64,000 bases of DNA from Actinomadura violacea. GTDB lineage: Bacteria > Actinomycetota > Actinomycetes > Streptosporangiales > Streptosporangiaceae. Both the position numbers and the translations under genes were made by a program. The notes below the pieces were generated by a model that saw only the letters and a list, made by a program, of their open reading frames with translations, made no database searches and had not been told where the DNA came from. Every line of letters starts with the position of its first letter. Position 1 is the first letter of the stretch. Location of the stretch: positions 62,001 through 126,000 of the forward strand of contig NZ_JAGEPF010000032.1 in the NCBI RefSeq assembly GCF_017573465.1. Direction: 5' to 3'. Of this stretch, positions 17,606-27,336 are shown one piece after another.

Positions 17606-18558
17606 AGCCCGGCGAGGACGTCCTCGATGCCGGCCTCGCGCAGCGAGATGTCGCGGACCTCGTGGCGCTGCGCGAGCGCCGCGACCAGCGCGGCCGCGTT
17701 CTCCCCGCGCGGGACCCGCAGCCACTGCCGCGCCCCCTCGACCCGCTCGGCCGCGATCTCCCCGAGCACGATCGGCGGCGCGGGCTCGGCCAGCTCGACC
17801 ACCAGCGTCCGGTCGGCGTCGACGGTGCGGCGCAGCTCGTCCAGCCCGCCGTCGTAGGCGAGCCGGCCGCGGTCGATGATCAGCACGCGGCGGCAGAGCC
17901 GCTCGATGTCGCCGAGGTCGTGGGTGGTCAGCAGGATCGTGGTGCCGCGCTCGGCGTTGGTCCGCTCCAGGAAGTCGCGGACGGTCGTCTTGCTCACCAC
18001 GTCCAGCCCGATCGTCGGCTCGTCCAGCACCAGCAGCTCCGGGTCGTGCAGCAGCGCGGCGGCGAGGTCGCCGCGCATCCGCTGGCCGAGGCTGAGCTGC
18101 CGCACCGGCGTGTGCAGGAACGGCTCCAGCTCCAGCAGCGCGGTCAGCTCGGCCAGCCGCGCCCGGTGCGCCGCCGCGTCGACCCGGTACAGCCGCCGGA
18201 CGAGGGCGAGGCTGTCGCGCAGCGGCAGGTCCCACCACAGCGTCGTCCGCTGCCCGAACACGACGCCGATCCGGCGGGCGAGGGCCGTCCGGCGGCGCGA
18301 GGGGTCCAGGCCGCACACCCGCAGCGTGCCGGACGAGGCGGTGAGGATCCCGGTCAGCATCTTGATCGTGGTCGACTTGCCGGCGCCGTTCGGCCCGAGG
18401 TAGCCGACGAACTCGCCGGGCGCGACCGTGAACGACACCCCGTCCACGGCGCGCAGGGACGTCCGGGCGCGCCGCCGGCCGCCCGCGCGCCCGCGGACCG
18501 TGAACGACTTGACGACGTCCTCCGCCTGGATCATCGGCTCGGCGCCGGTCTCCGCCAT
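17554..18558 (-). CDS. ABC-2 type exporter ATP-binding protein
   Basis: 334 residues from ATG 18558 (GGGGAG upstream). Walker A GPNGAGKST, Q-loop VFGQRTTLWW, signature LSLGQRMRGDLAAAL, Walker B LLVLDEPTIGLD and H-loop LLTTHDLGD are all present. The VFGQRTTLWWDLP form marks the subgroup that works with ABC2_membrane_6 permeases, two of which follow the expected order upstream. A natural family end would be near LAGLYRG; the last dozen residues (HAYWCSGRPVAP) are encoded antisense to the response regulator and look like read-on to the next stop. Substrate unknown. Confidence 0.93.
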   Translation of the reverse strand: MAETGAEPMIQAEDVVKSFTVRGRAGGRRRARTSLRAVDGVSFTVAPGEFVGYLGPNGAGKSTTIKMLTGILTASSGTLRVCGLDPSRRRTALARRIGVVFGQRTTLWWDLPLRDSLALVRRLYRVDAAAHRARLAELTALLELEPFLHTPVRQLSLGQRMRGDLAAALLHDPELLVLDEPTIGLDVVSKTTVRDFLERTNAERGTTILLTTHDLGDIERLCRRVLIIDRGRLAYDGGLDELRRTVDADRTLVVELAEPAPPIVLGEIAAERVEGARQWLRVPRGENAAALVAALAQRHEVRDISLREAGIEDVLAGLYRGDHAYWCSGRPVAP

Positions 18559-18563
18559 CGCTC

Positions 18564-19379
18564 TCAGCTCCCCGTCGATCGGTAGTGCCGGATCCCCGTC
18601 CGCCACGCCAGGGCCGCCGCGCCGCACAGCACGGCGGCGACGGCGGGGGAGGCGAACCGGGCCGCGGCCGGCAGGCCCAGCGGGTCCGGCCGGTCCAGGA
18701 CGTACAGCGCGGGCTGCCAGTTCACGAACGCGAGCGGCACGACGAAGGTCACCCCGCGCACGAACTCGCGGCCGAACATCGTCATCGGGTACTGCGTCAG
18801 GAACGCGCCGCCGTAGGTGAGGGACTTGGTGGCGCCGTGGCTGTCGACCAGCACGAACTGCACGGCCGCCGTCAGCACCCACAGCCCCGCGAAGAGCGCC
18901 GTCCCGGACGCGATCATCAGCGGGACCATCGCGGCCCGGCCCGGCGTCCACGGCACGTCCAGCCGCGGCAGCACGAGCGCGAGGACCGCCACGGCCGGGA
19001 CGAGCTTGCCGAACCGGCGGGGCGAGAAGTTCTCGGTCGCGATCTGGATCAGCGGGCTCACCGGCCGCACCAGCACCGCGTCCAGCGTGCCGAGCCGCAC
19101 CCGCTCGCCGAGCTGCTCGGTGGTGCCGAGCAGCAGGTCGGAGATCGTGAAGGAGAAGGCGCTCGTCCCGTACAGGAACAGCACCTCCGGCGCGGTGAAC
19201 CCGGCGATGCGGGGCGCGCGCGAGAACAGCACCAGGACGGCCGCGGCGTCCAGCCCGCTGACGACGGCGGTCGCCAGCGCCAGCAGCGCCATGGACACCG
19301 GGAACCGGGCCGCGGCCCGCAGCCACGTCCACGCCAGCAACCCGTACGTCCGCACCGGACGCGCTCCCCGGTCAGCCAC
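18564..19379 (-). CDS. ABC-2 type exporter permease
   Basis: 271 residues from GTG 19379, with six hydrophobic segments. The stretch ERVRLGTLDAVLVRPVSPL near residue 95 and the preceding FTISDLLLGTTEQLG are typical of the ABC2_membrane_6 (former DUF990) family. The partner permease overlaps it by eight bases upstream and the ATPase starts five bases after its stop, so all three are cotranslated. Whether the exporter carries drugs, lipids or peptides is not visible. Confidence 0.88.
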   Translation of the reverse strand: MADRGARPVRTYGLLAWTWLRAAARFPVSMALLALATAVVSGLDAAAVLVLFSRAPRIAGFTAPEVLFLYGTSAFSFTISDLLLGTTEQLGERVRLGTLDAVLVRPVSPLIQIATENFSPRRFGKLVPAVAVLALVLPRLDVPWTPGRAAMVPLMIASGTALFAGLWVLTAAVQFVLVDSHGATKSLTYGGAFLTQYPMTMFGREFVRGVTFVVPLAFVNWQPALYVLDRPDPLGLPAAARFASPAVAAVLCGAAALAWRTGIRHYRSTGS

Positions 19380-20160
19380 CGTGGATCACCAGCTTGCGGC
19401 GGGCGGCGCGGGTCAGCAGCCGTCCGGCGGCGAGCAGCACGGCGGCCCATCCGGCCTGGAACGCCAGCGCGCCGAGCAGCCCGGCGCCGGTGCGTCGGCC
19501 GAGGAACACGTCCGCCGGCACCTGGATCTGCGCCGACCAGGGCAGCGCCTGCGCGATCTCGCCGAGCCGGCCGGGGAACACCACGAGCGGCAGGATCATC
19601 CCGGAGAAGAACAGCGACATCACCAGCGTCACCGCGTTCAGGCCCCGGTCGTCGTGCAGCCAGAACATGCCGAGCGCCACCAGGTAGCGGATCCCGAAGC
19701 TGACCAGTGCCCCCAGCACGATCGCCGCCGCGAACCCGGCGAGCCCCACGGGGCCCGGCCAGGGGAACCGGAACAGCAGCGCGCCCGCGGCCAGCGGCGG
19801 CCCGGCGCGCAGCAGCAGCGACCCGGCGGCGCGGCCGAGGTCCTCGGCCAGCCACCAGCCCTGCAGCCCGACCGGACGGTGCAGGTCGATCGCGACGTCG
19901 CCGTTGCGGATCCGCTCGGTGAGGTCCATCCCGCCGAAGATCTGCACCGGGCCGATCAGCGCCTGGGTGATGAAGCAGAAGGCGACGGCGTCGTCGGGGG
20001 TGTAGCCGCCGAGCGCGGGACGGGCGTGCCAGAGCGCGAGCAGGACGTAGGCGCGGATGAAGGCGAACGCGGTGTTGGTCAGCGACTCGGCGAGGGAGCC
20101 GAGCGGGTAGGCGGCGTGGCGGCGGAACCCGTACCACCACACCCACGGAAGGACGCCCAC
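19372..20160 (-). CDS. ABC-2 type exporter permease
   Basis: 262 residues, six hydrophobic segments, same family as the next gene but the longer-loop form: GGMDLTERIRNGDVAIDLHRPVG around residue 75 corresponds to the LGTLDAVLVRPVSP block of its partner. Together they would form a heterodimeric membrane channel for the ATPase at 17554. It is the first gene of the three-gene unit; a strong hairpin lies just before it, ending the M1 peptidase transcript. Confidence 0.86.
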   Translation of the reverse strand: MGVLPWVWWYGFRRHAAYPLGSLAESLTNTAFAFIRAYVLLALWHARPALGGYTPDDAVAFCFITQALIGPVQIFGGMDLTERIRNGDVAIDLHRPVGLQGWWLAEDLGRAAGSLLLRAGPPLAAGALLFRFPWPGPVGLAGFAAAIVLGALVSFGIRYLVALGMFWLHDDRGLNAVTLVMSLFFSGMILPLVVFPGRLGEIAQALPWSAQIQVPADVFLGRRTGAGLLGALAFQAGWAAVLLAAGRLLTRAARRKLVIHGG

Positions 20161-20181
20161 TTGCCGGAAGCCTAGACAAGG

Positions 20182-20228
20182 GCCGGCCCGGCGACCACGT
20201 AATTTCGCACAGTGGCCGCCGGGCCGGC
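20182..20228 (-). terminator. Terminator of the M1 aminopeptidase gene
   Basis: Seventeen-base arms (20182-20198 and 20212-20228) with a single mismatch and a 13-base loop, 14 bases beyond the stop of the aminopeptidase gene. Confidence 0.8.
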
Positions 20229-20241
20229 GGAAGAGCGCGGG

Positions 20242-21753
20242 TCAGCCCTGCGGCAGGTCCGGCTTGATCGGGGAGTACAGCCAGTCCTTGAAGAACTGCG
20301 TGAGGTCCTGGCCGGAGACCTTCTGGGCCAGGGCGGTGAACTGCGCGGTGTTGCCGTTGCCGTACTTGTGCTGCGCGTACCAGGTCCGCAGGGTGGTGAA
20401 GAAGGCGTCGTCGCCGATCTTCTCGCGGAGGAACTCCAGCGCCATGCCGCCGCCGCTGTAGACGCGGTCGTTGAACATGGTGTCGCGCTGCGGGTCGGCG
20501 GTCACGACGGACCAGTACGGGTGGCCGGCCCTGTCCGGGAACGGGCGGGCGTTGTAGTACGCGCGGGCCGTGTCGTGGACGGTCCGGCCGCCCTGCTTCT
20601 CGGCCCAGTACCACTCGGCGAAGGTCGCGAAGCTCTCGTTCAGCCAGACGTCCTTCCAGCGCTCCGGCGACACCGCGTCGCCGAACCACTGGTGCGCCAG
20701 CTCGTGGGCGATCGTCTCGGTGTCGCGGACGGCCGAGTACACCGGCTTGCTCTGCGTCTCCAGCGAGAAGCCGAGGGGCTGGCCGTTGAAGCGGGCGTCG
20801 TCGGCGATGGCGCCCGTCGTCTCGAACGCGTACTTGCCGAACAGCTTCGACCACAGGTCGGTGGCCTCGCTGGTGGTGTCGAAGAAGAAGTTCACCGCGT
20901 CCGGCTGGTCCTTCAGCAGCACCGGGTCGACGGCGGTGTAGTTGTTCACGCCGCCGGGCGACCTGCCCTGCTTGACGTCCCACTTGCCGATGTCGATGGT
21001 GGCGAGGTAGCTGGCCATCGGGTAGCGCTCGCGCCACTTGAAGGTGCTGGCGGCGGTGGCGGCGGAGCGGCGGCTGAACGTCGCGTTCTCGTTGCGCTGC
21101 CCGTCGGGCAGGCCGTTGGCCACCACGGTCAGCCCCTTCGGGACCGTGATCTTGAAGTCGTAGGTGGCCTTGTCGCTCGGGTGGTCGTTGACCGGGAACC
21201 AGGTGGACGCGCCGTTGGGCTCGTCGCCGACGAACGCGCCGTCCGGGGTGTGCAGGAAGCCGTAGGGGGAGCCGAACACGATCGGGGAGCCGACGATCGT
21301 CTGCGGGACGCCGCCGTAGGTGATGACGGCGGTGAACGTCTTGCCCTTGCGCAGGCCCTTGCGCGGCGTGATGACCAGCTCCTGGCCGCGCCGCTTGTAG
21401 TCGGCCTTGTGCTTGTCGACCTTGACGCGCTGGACGTCCATGCCGGACAGGTCGAGGTCGAAGCTCGACAGGTCCTGGGTGGCGCGCGCGGTCATGGTGA
21501 CGACGCCGTCGAGCTGGTCGTACTGGGGGTCGTAGGTGAGGTCGAGCGAGTAGTTCCGCGCGTCGTAGCCGCCGTTGCCCTCGAGCGGGAAGTAGGCGTC
21601 GCCGACGCCCTGGGAGCCGGGCGTGTAGCGGTGGTGCGTCGCGGCGGACGCGGACGGGGCGAGAGCGACGACGCAGAGGGCGGCGACGGCGACCGGGAGC
21701 GTGCGCCCGGGGGTCGCCCGGAACGGATGGAAGCGGGGGTGGCGCTGCGCCAT
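20242..21753 (-). CDS. Secreted M1-family zinc aminopeptidase
   Basis: 503 residues with a signal peptide (residues 1-38, twin-Arg absent, cleavage likely after PSASA). The zinc site is intact: His350-Glu351-Leu-Ala-His354 in AHELAHQW and the third ligand Glu373 in LNESFATF. A conserved Tyr region follows in VYSGGGMALEFLRE. At about 500 residues it is the short form, similar to the secreted streptomycete M1 enzymes that lack the C-terminal helical domain. It trims peptides outside the cell. It has its own terminator and is probably monocistronic. Confidence 0.92.
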   Translation of the reverse strand: MAQRHPRFHPFRATPGRTLPVAVAALCVVALAPSASAATHHRYTPGSQGVGDAYFPLEGNGGYDARNYSLDLTYDPQYDQLDGVVTMTARATQDLSSFDLDLSGMDVQRVKVDKHKADYKRRGQELVITPRKGLRKGKTFTAVITYGGVPQTIVGSPIVFGSPYGFLHTPDGAFVGDEPNGASTWFPVNDHPSDKATYDFKITVPKGLTVVANGLPDGQRNENATFSRRSAATAASTFKWRERYPMASYLATIDIGKWDVKQGRSPGGVNNYTAVDPVLLKDQPDAVNFFFDTTSEATDLWSKLFGKYAFETTGAIADDARFNGQPLGFSLETQSKPVYSAVRDTETIAHELAHQWFGDAVSPERWKDVWLNESFATFAEWYWAEKQGGRTVHDTARAYYNARPFPDRAGHPYWSVVTADPQRDTMFNDRVYSGGGMALEFLREKIGDDAFFTTLRTWYAQHKYGNGNTAQFTALAQKVSGQDLTQFFKDWLYSPIKPDLPQG

Positions 21754-21859
21754 CGGAAGGATCCTCTCCCTTGAGTGATCACAAGCGTGCCTACGATGCT
21801 CCCAATATCGCTTTATGTCGAGACTTGTCCGTCGTTTGGCCGATCATGGTCCGGACATC

Positions 21860-21897
21860 AGAAGGCCCCCGCGGGTGTAGGGACGCGGGGGCCTTCT
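21860..21897 (-). terminator. Terminator of aceA
   Basis: Perfect 14-base stem (AGAAGGCCCCCGCG at 21860-21873 with its complement at 21884-21897) and a 10-base loop, 35 bases beyond the aceA stop. Confidence 0.85.
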
Positions 21898-21931
21898 GCT
21901 CTGGGGGATCAGGCCCGGAGGCCGGACCGGC

Positions 21932-23215
<1,284 letters not shown>

Positions 23216-23307
23216 TGTCTTGCCCTTCCGTGTCGTCCCCTGGGTGCTTGGTCATGACTATGCCCGCGCCGCAACCCCTAAATGAACTCGTGAGTAACAG
23301 AAGAATC

Positions 23308-23320
23308 GCGAAATTTCCGC
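23308..23320. promoter_or_regulatory. Candidate RamB site and ramB promoter in the aceA-ramB intergenic region
   Basis: GCGAAATTTCCGC is an imperfect palindrome between the divergent genes. It is followed directly by TACGAT (23321-23326), a good -10 hexamer only six bases before the ramB GTG, which implies a leaderless ramB message and autoregulation if RamB binds here. RamB binding is inferred from the arrangement, not seen. Confidence 0.4.
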
Positions 23321-23332
23321 TACGATGAAGCC

Positions 23333-24802
23333 GTGACGACCTTGCGGCCAGAAGAACCCCTCAACTTGACGAGCGATGTAGACCTCGTCACCTTCGGGCA
23401 GCGGCTCCGCCACCTGCGGCGCAGCCGCGGCATGACGCTGTCGGACCTCGGCGAGCGCGTCGGCCGCGCCCCGTCCCAGCTGTCCCTGCTGGAGAACGGC
23501 CGGCGCGAGCCCAAGCTGTCGCTGCTGCAGTCCCTCGCCGCCGCGCTGGAATGCCCGGTGGAGGAGCTGCTGCGCCGCCAGCCGCCCAGCCGCCGCGCGC
23601 AGCTGGAGATCCAGCTCGAGGAGGCGCAGCGCGACCCGCTGTACCGCACGCTCGGGCTGTCGCACCTCAAGGTCGGCAAGCGGATGCCGAACGAGGTGAT
23701 CGAGCACATCCTCGCCCTGTACGGGGAGCTGAAGCGCAGCCGCACCAAGCCGACCGCCAGCCCCGAGGAGGCGCGCAAGGCCAACGCCGAGCTGCGCCGC
23801 CAGATGCACGAGCGCGGCAACCACTTCCCCGACATCGAGAAGGTCGCCGCGCAGACCCTCGACGCCGTCGGCTACCGCGGCGGCGCGGTCTCGCAGGGCA
23901 TGCTGATGACCCTCGTCGGCCACTTCGGGTTCAGCCTGCAGTACGTCCAGGACCTGCCGCGCTCCGTCCGGTCCATCACCGACCTGCGCAACCGGCGCAT
24001 CTACCTGGAGCGCGAGCAGCTCGGCATGCACACGCCCCGGACGATCCTGCTGCAGACCCTCGGGCACATCGCGCTCGACCACGACCAGCCCCGCGACTTC
24101 GCCGACTTCCTGCGCCAGCGCGTCGAGGCCAACTACTTCGGCGCCGCGATCCTGATGCCCGAGCGCAGCGTCGTGCCGTTCCTGCAGGAGGCCAAGGCCG
24201 CGCGCGAGCTGTCGGTCGAGGACCTCGCCGACGTCTTCTCGGTCTCCTACGAGATGGCCGCGCACCGCTTCACCAACATCGCGACCCACCACCTCGGCCT
24301 GCAGCTGCACTTCACCAAGAACGACGAGAACGGCACGATCTACAAGGCGTACGCCAACGACGGCCTGGCGTTCCCGCAGGACGAGGACGGCGCGATCGAG
24401 GGCCAGCGGATGTGCCGCGAGTGGGCCGGCCGGCACGTGTTCGGCGCGGCGGACCGCTTCTCGGTCTACTACCAGTACACCGACACCCCGAAGGGCACCT
24501 ACTGGTGCCTGTCGCACATCGACCCGAGCCACGAGCGCGACTTCGCCATCACGCTCGGCGTCCGGTTCGAGGACTCGCGCTGGTTCCGCGGCCGGGAGAC
24601 CACCCGCCGGGTCAAGTCCGCGTGCCCGGACGGCGACTGCTGCCAGCGGCCGCCGAAGGAGCTGTCCGAGCGGTGGGAGGGGATGGCCTGGCCGTCCGCC
24701 CGGGCGCACTCGCACGTCCTGTCGGTGCTGCCGCCCGGCGCGTTCCCCGGCGTGGACGACGCCGACGTCTACGAGTTCCTCGACAAGCACGCCGTGGAGT
24801 GA
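23333..24802 (+). CDS. ramB: RamB-type regulator of acetate/short-chain acyl metabolism
   Basis: 489 residues. An XRE helix-turn-helix covers residues 20-75 (FGQRLRHLRRSRGMTLSDLG, RAPSQLSLLENGRREP). A long helical linker is followed by an ImmA/IrrE-like domain with GHIALDH (about 244-250) and VEANYFGAAILMP, then the C-terminal short-chain acyl regulator domain ending with a Cys cluster (SACPDGDCCQ, about 427-436). This order is that of RamB, which controls isocitrate lyase and acetate genes. Divergence from aceA supports the name. The GTG start is six bases from a -10-like TACGAT. Confidence 0.9.
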   Translation: MTTLRPEEPLNLTSDVDLVTFGQRLRHLRRSRGMTLSDLGERVGRAPSQLSLLENGRREPKLSLLQSLAAALECPVEELLRRQPPSRRAQLEIQLEEAQRDPLYRTLGLSHLKVGKRMPNEVIEHILALYGELKRSRTKPTASPEEARKANAELRRQMHERGNHFPDIEKVAAQTLDAVGYRGGAVSQGMLMTLVGHFGFSLQYVQDLPRSVRSITDLRNRRIYLEREQLGMHTPRTILLQTLGHIALDHDQPRDFADFLRQRVEANYFGAAILMPERSVVPFLQEAKAARELSVEDLADVFSVSYEMAAHRFTNIATHHLGLQLHFTKNDENGTIYKAYANDGLAFPQDEDGAIEGQRMCREWAGRHVFGAADRFSVYYQYTDTPKGTYWCLSHIDPSHERDFAITLGVRFEDSRWFRGRETTRRVKSACPDGDCCQRPPKELSERWEGMAWPSARAHSHVLSVLPPGAFPGVDDADVYEFLDKHAVE

Positions 24803-24967
24803 CGGCGGAATGACGGGGGCGCCGCGGGGCGGTGGGGGCGCCGCCGCGGGCCCGCTCCCCGGGCCGGATGGCCGCGGCCCGGGCGGACGGTGAATGATCT
24901 GGACGTGTCCGGCGTTTCCTCATGGTGAGGGCCGGTCGCGGGACCGTCCGCAGGGGAGGGAGAGCGC

Positions 24968-25951
24968 GTGCTGCCTGAGGTCGCTTCGTGGTTGCGGCGC
25001 CGCACGAGCACGGCCGCGGACTGGCCCGCGCGCGCTCTGCTGGACGCCAAGGGCGCCACGGGGATCAGCGTCGTGCTCCCCGCGCGCGACGAGGAGGCGA
25101 CCGTCGGCGCGATCGTCGCCGCCGTCCGCACCGACCTGATGGAGCGGATCCCGCTCGTCGACGAGATCGTCGTGGTGGACTCCCGCTCCACCGACCGGAC
25201 CGCCGCCGTGGCCGCCGCCGCGGGCGCCGAGGTCGTCGCGCAGGACGAGGTGCTGCCGGGGGAGGGCCGCATGTCCGGCAAGGGCGAGGCGCTGTGGAAG
25301 TCCCTCGCCGCCACCACCGGCGACCTGATCGTGTTCGTGGACGCCGACCTGCGCGGGTTCACCTCCTCCTACGTCACGGGGCTGCTCGGGCCGCTGCTGA
25401 CCGACTCGTCCGTCGCGTACGTGAAGGGCTGCTACGACCGCCCGCTGACCGACGGGGAGCGGCAGGTCGAGGGCGGCGGCGGCCGGGTCACCGAGCTGGT
25501 CGCCCGCCCGCTGATCAACATGCACTGGCCGCGGCTGGCCGGGGTGATGCAGCCGCTCGGCGGGGAGTACGCGGGCCGCCGCGCGCTGCTGGAGCGGCTG
25601 CCGTTCGTCACCGGCTACGGCGTGGAGCTCGGCCTGCTGCTGGACGTCCACCAGCACGCGGGGCTGGACGCGATCGCGCAGGTCGACCTCGGGCGGCGGG
25701 TGCACGCGCACCAGTCCACCGAGGCGCTCGGTGCCATGTCCGGCCAGATCATGCTGACCGCGTGGTCGAGGCTGGAACGGCACGGGCGGATGATCCCGCT
25801 CGGCGCGCCGTCGACCGCGCTGACCCGGTTCCGCCGGTCCGCGGCCGGGCACGACGCGCTGACCAGCGACGTCGCCGTGGGGGAGCGCCCGCCGATGATC
25901 GAGGTGCCCGCCTACGCCGCCGCGCGCTCCTTCTCGCCCGGCCGCGGCTGA
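24968..25951 (+). CDS. gpgS: Glucosyl-3-phosphoglycerate synthase
   Basis: 327 residues from GTG 24968, with GGGGAGGGAGAGCGC upstream. It is a GT-A glycosyltransferase (family GT81): SVVLPARDEEATVG near the start, DEIVVVDSRSTDRT, KGEALWKSL, the metal-binding DADLRG around residue 126, and YVKGCYDRP, GGGRVTEL and LGGEYAGRR, which are specific to GpgS. It transfers glucose from a nucleoside-diphosphate sugar to 3-phosphoglycerate, the first step toward glucosylglycerate or methylglucose lipopolysaccharides. No partner phosphatase is next to it. The 165-base gap to ramB argues for its own promoter. Confidence 0.92.
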   Translation: MLPEVASWLRRRTSTAADWPARALLDAKGATGISVVLPARDEEATVGAIVAAVRTDLMERIPLVDEIVVVDSRSTDRTAAVAAAAGAEVVAQDEVLPGEGRMSGKGEALWKSLAATTGDLIVFVDADLRGFTSSYVTGLLGPLLTDSSVAYVKGCYDRPLTDGERQVEGGGGRVTELVARPLINMHWPRLAGVMQPLGGEYAGRRALLERLPFVTGYGVELGLLLDVHQHAGLDAIAQVDLGRRVHAHQSTEALGAMSGQIMLTAWSRLERHGRMIPLGAPSTALTRFRRSAAGHDALTSDVAVGERPPMIEVPAYAAARSFSPGRG

Positions 25952-25993
25952 CCCGCGCGCTCCGCGCCGCCTCGGCTGTGACTCCGGCCACGG

Positions 25994-26035
25994 TGTTACC
26001 CGCGGTAGCACGTGATGCTGCTACCGTTGGTAACA
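25994..26035. promoter_or_regulatory. Double operator upstream of the acyl-CoA dehydrogenase
   Basis: Two copies of TGYTACC-N3-GGTARCA (25994-26010 and 26019-26035) are arranged as a larger inverted repeat with an eight-base spacer. Only two base pairs in 17 mismatch between arms. It ends 29 bases before the ATG. Related half-sites occur upstream of the TetR gene at 28914, which is the likely binding protein by inference. Confidence 0.6.
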
Positions 26036-26063
26036 GGCGATATTGGAGAAAGGGTCAATAATC

Positions 26064-27293
26064 ATGACGAGCGCGGAGTCCACGCCGTTCTCGCTGGAGC
26101 TCAGCGAGGACGTGCGCGAGGTCAGGGACTGGGTGCACGAGTTCGCCAAGGACGTCATCCGCCCCGCCGCCGAGGAGTGGGACGAGCGGGAGGAGACCCC
26201 CTGGCCGCTGATCCAGGAGGCGTCCAAGGTCGGGATCTACTCGCTGGACTTCTTCGCCACCCAGTGGCTGGAGCCGACCGGCCTCGGCATCCCGGTGGCC
26301 TTCGAGGAGCTGTTCTGGGGCGACGCCGGCATCGCCCTGTCCATCGTCGGCACCGGCCTCGCCGCCGCGTCCGTGGCCGCCGTCGGCACCCCCGAGCAGG
26401 TCACCGAGTGGGTGCCGCAGATGTTCGGCACCACCGACGACGTCAAGCTCGGCGCGTTCTGCGCCTCCGAGCCCGACGCGGGCAGCGACGTCGGCTCCAT
26501 CCGGGCCCGCGCCGTCTTCGACGAGGCCAAGGACGAGTGGGTGCTGAACGGCACCAAGACCTGGGCGACCAACGGCGGCATCGCCGACGTCCACGTCGTC
26601 GTCGCCTCGGTCTACCCCGAGTTCGGCAGCCGCGGCCAGGCCAGCTTCATCGTCCCGCCGAACACCCCCGGCCTCAAGCAGGGCCAGAAGTTCAAGAAGC
26701 ACGGCATCCGCGCCTCGCACACCGCCGAGGTCATCCTCGACAACGTGCGCGTCCCGAGCCACCTGATCGTCGGTGGCAAGGAGAAGTTCGACGAGCGCAT
26801 CGCGCGGACCCGCGAGGGCAAGAGCTCCAAGGGCCAGGCCGCGATGAAGACGTTCGAGACCACCCGCCCGTCCGTCGGCGCGATGGCCCTCGGCGTCGGC
26901 CGCGCCGCCTACGACTACGCCCTGCAGTACGCGCAGGAGCGCGAGCAGTTCGGCAAGAAGATCGGCGACTTCCAGGCCATCGCCTTCAAGCTCGCCGACA
27001 TGAAGACCCGGCTGGACGCCGCCCGCCTGATGGTGTGGCGGGCCGCCTGGATGGCGCGCAACGGCAAGGACTTCCAGAACGCCGAGGGCTCGATGGCCAA
27101 GCTCATGGCCAGCGAGATGTCGGTGTACGTCACCGAGGAGGCGATCCAGATCCTCGGCGGCAACGGCTACACCCGCGAGTACCCGGTGGAGCGGATGCAC
27201 CGCGACTCCAAGATCTTCACGATCTTCGAGGGCACCAGCGAGATCCAGCGCCTGGTGATCGGCCGCACCGTCACCGGCCTGCCGGTCCGCTAG
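26064..27293 (+). CDS. Acyl-CoA dehydrogenase
   Basis: 409 residues from ATG 26064; the longer reading from 26043 uses TTG. It contains the FAD-binding middle region (LGAFCASEPDAGSD, NGTKTWATNGGIAD), SFIVPPNTPGL, QAREREQFGKKIG-like YAQEREQFGKKIG, ILGGNGYTREYPVERMHRD and the catalytic base Glu near residue 389 in FEGTSEIQ. It makes the alpha-beta double bond in an acyl-CoA, passing electrons to ETF. Chain-length preference is not readable. A strong double operator sits just upstream; the TetR gene 1.6 kb downstream is a likely repressor. Confidence 0.95.
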   Translation: MTSAESTPFSLELSEDVREVRDWVHEFAKDVIRPAAEEWDEREETPWPLIQEASKVGIYSLDFFATQWLEPTGLGIPVAFEELFWGDAGIALSIVGTGLAAASVAAVGTPEQVTEWVPQMFGTTDDVKLGAFCASEPDAGSDVGSIRARAVFDEAKDEWVLNGTKTWATNGGIADVHVVVASVYPEFGSRGQASFIVPPNTPGLKQGQKFKKHGIRASHTAEVILDNVRVPSHLIVGGKEKFDERIARTREGKSSKGQAAMKTFETTRPSVGAMALGVGRAAYDYALQYAQEREQFGKKIGDFQAIAFKLADMKTRLDAARLMVWRAAWMARNGKDFQNAEGSMAKLMASEMSVYVTEEAIQILGGNGYTREYPVERMHRDSKIFTIFEGTSEIQRLVIGRTVTGLPVR

Positions 27294-27336
27294 CAGGCCT
27301 CTCGCGGGCGGCGGCGCCCAGACGATCGCGGCGGCG

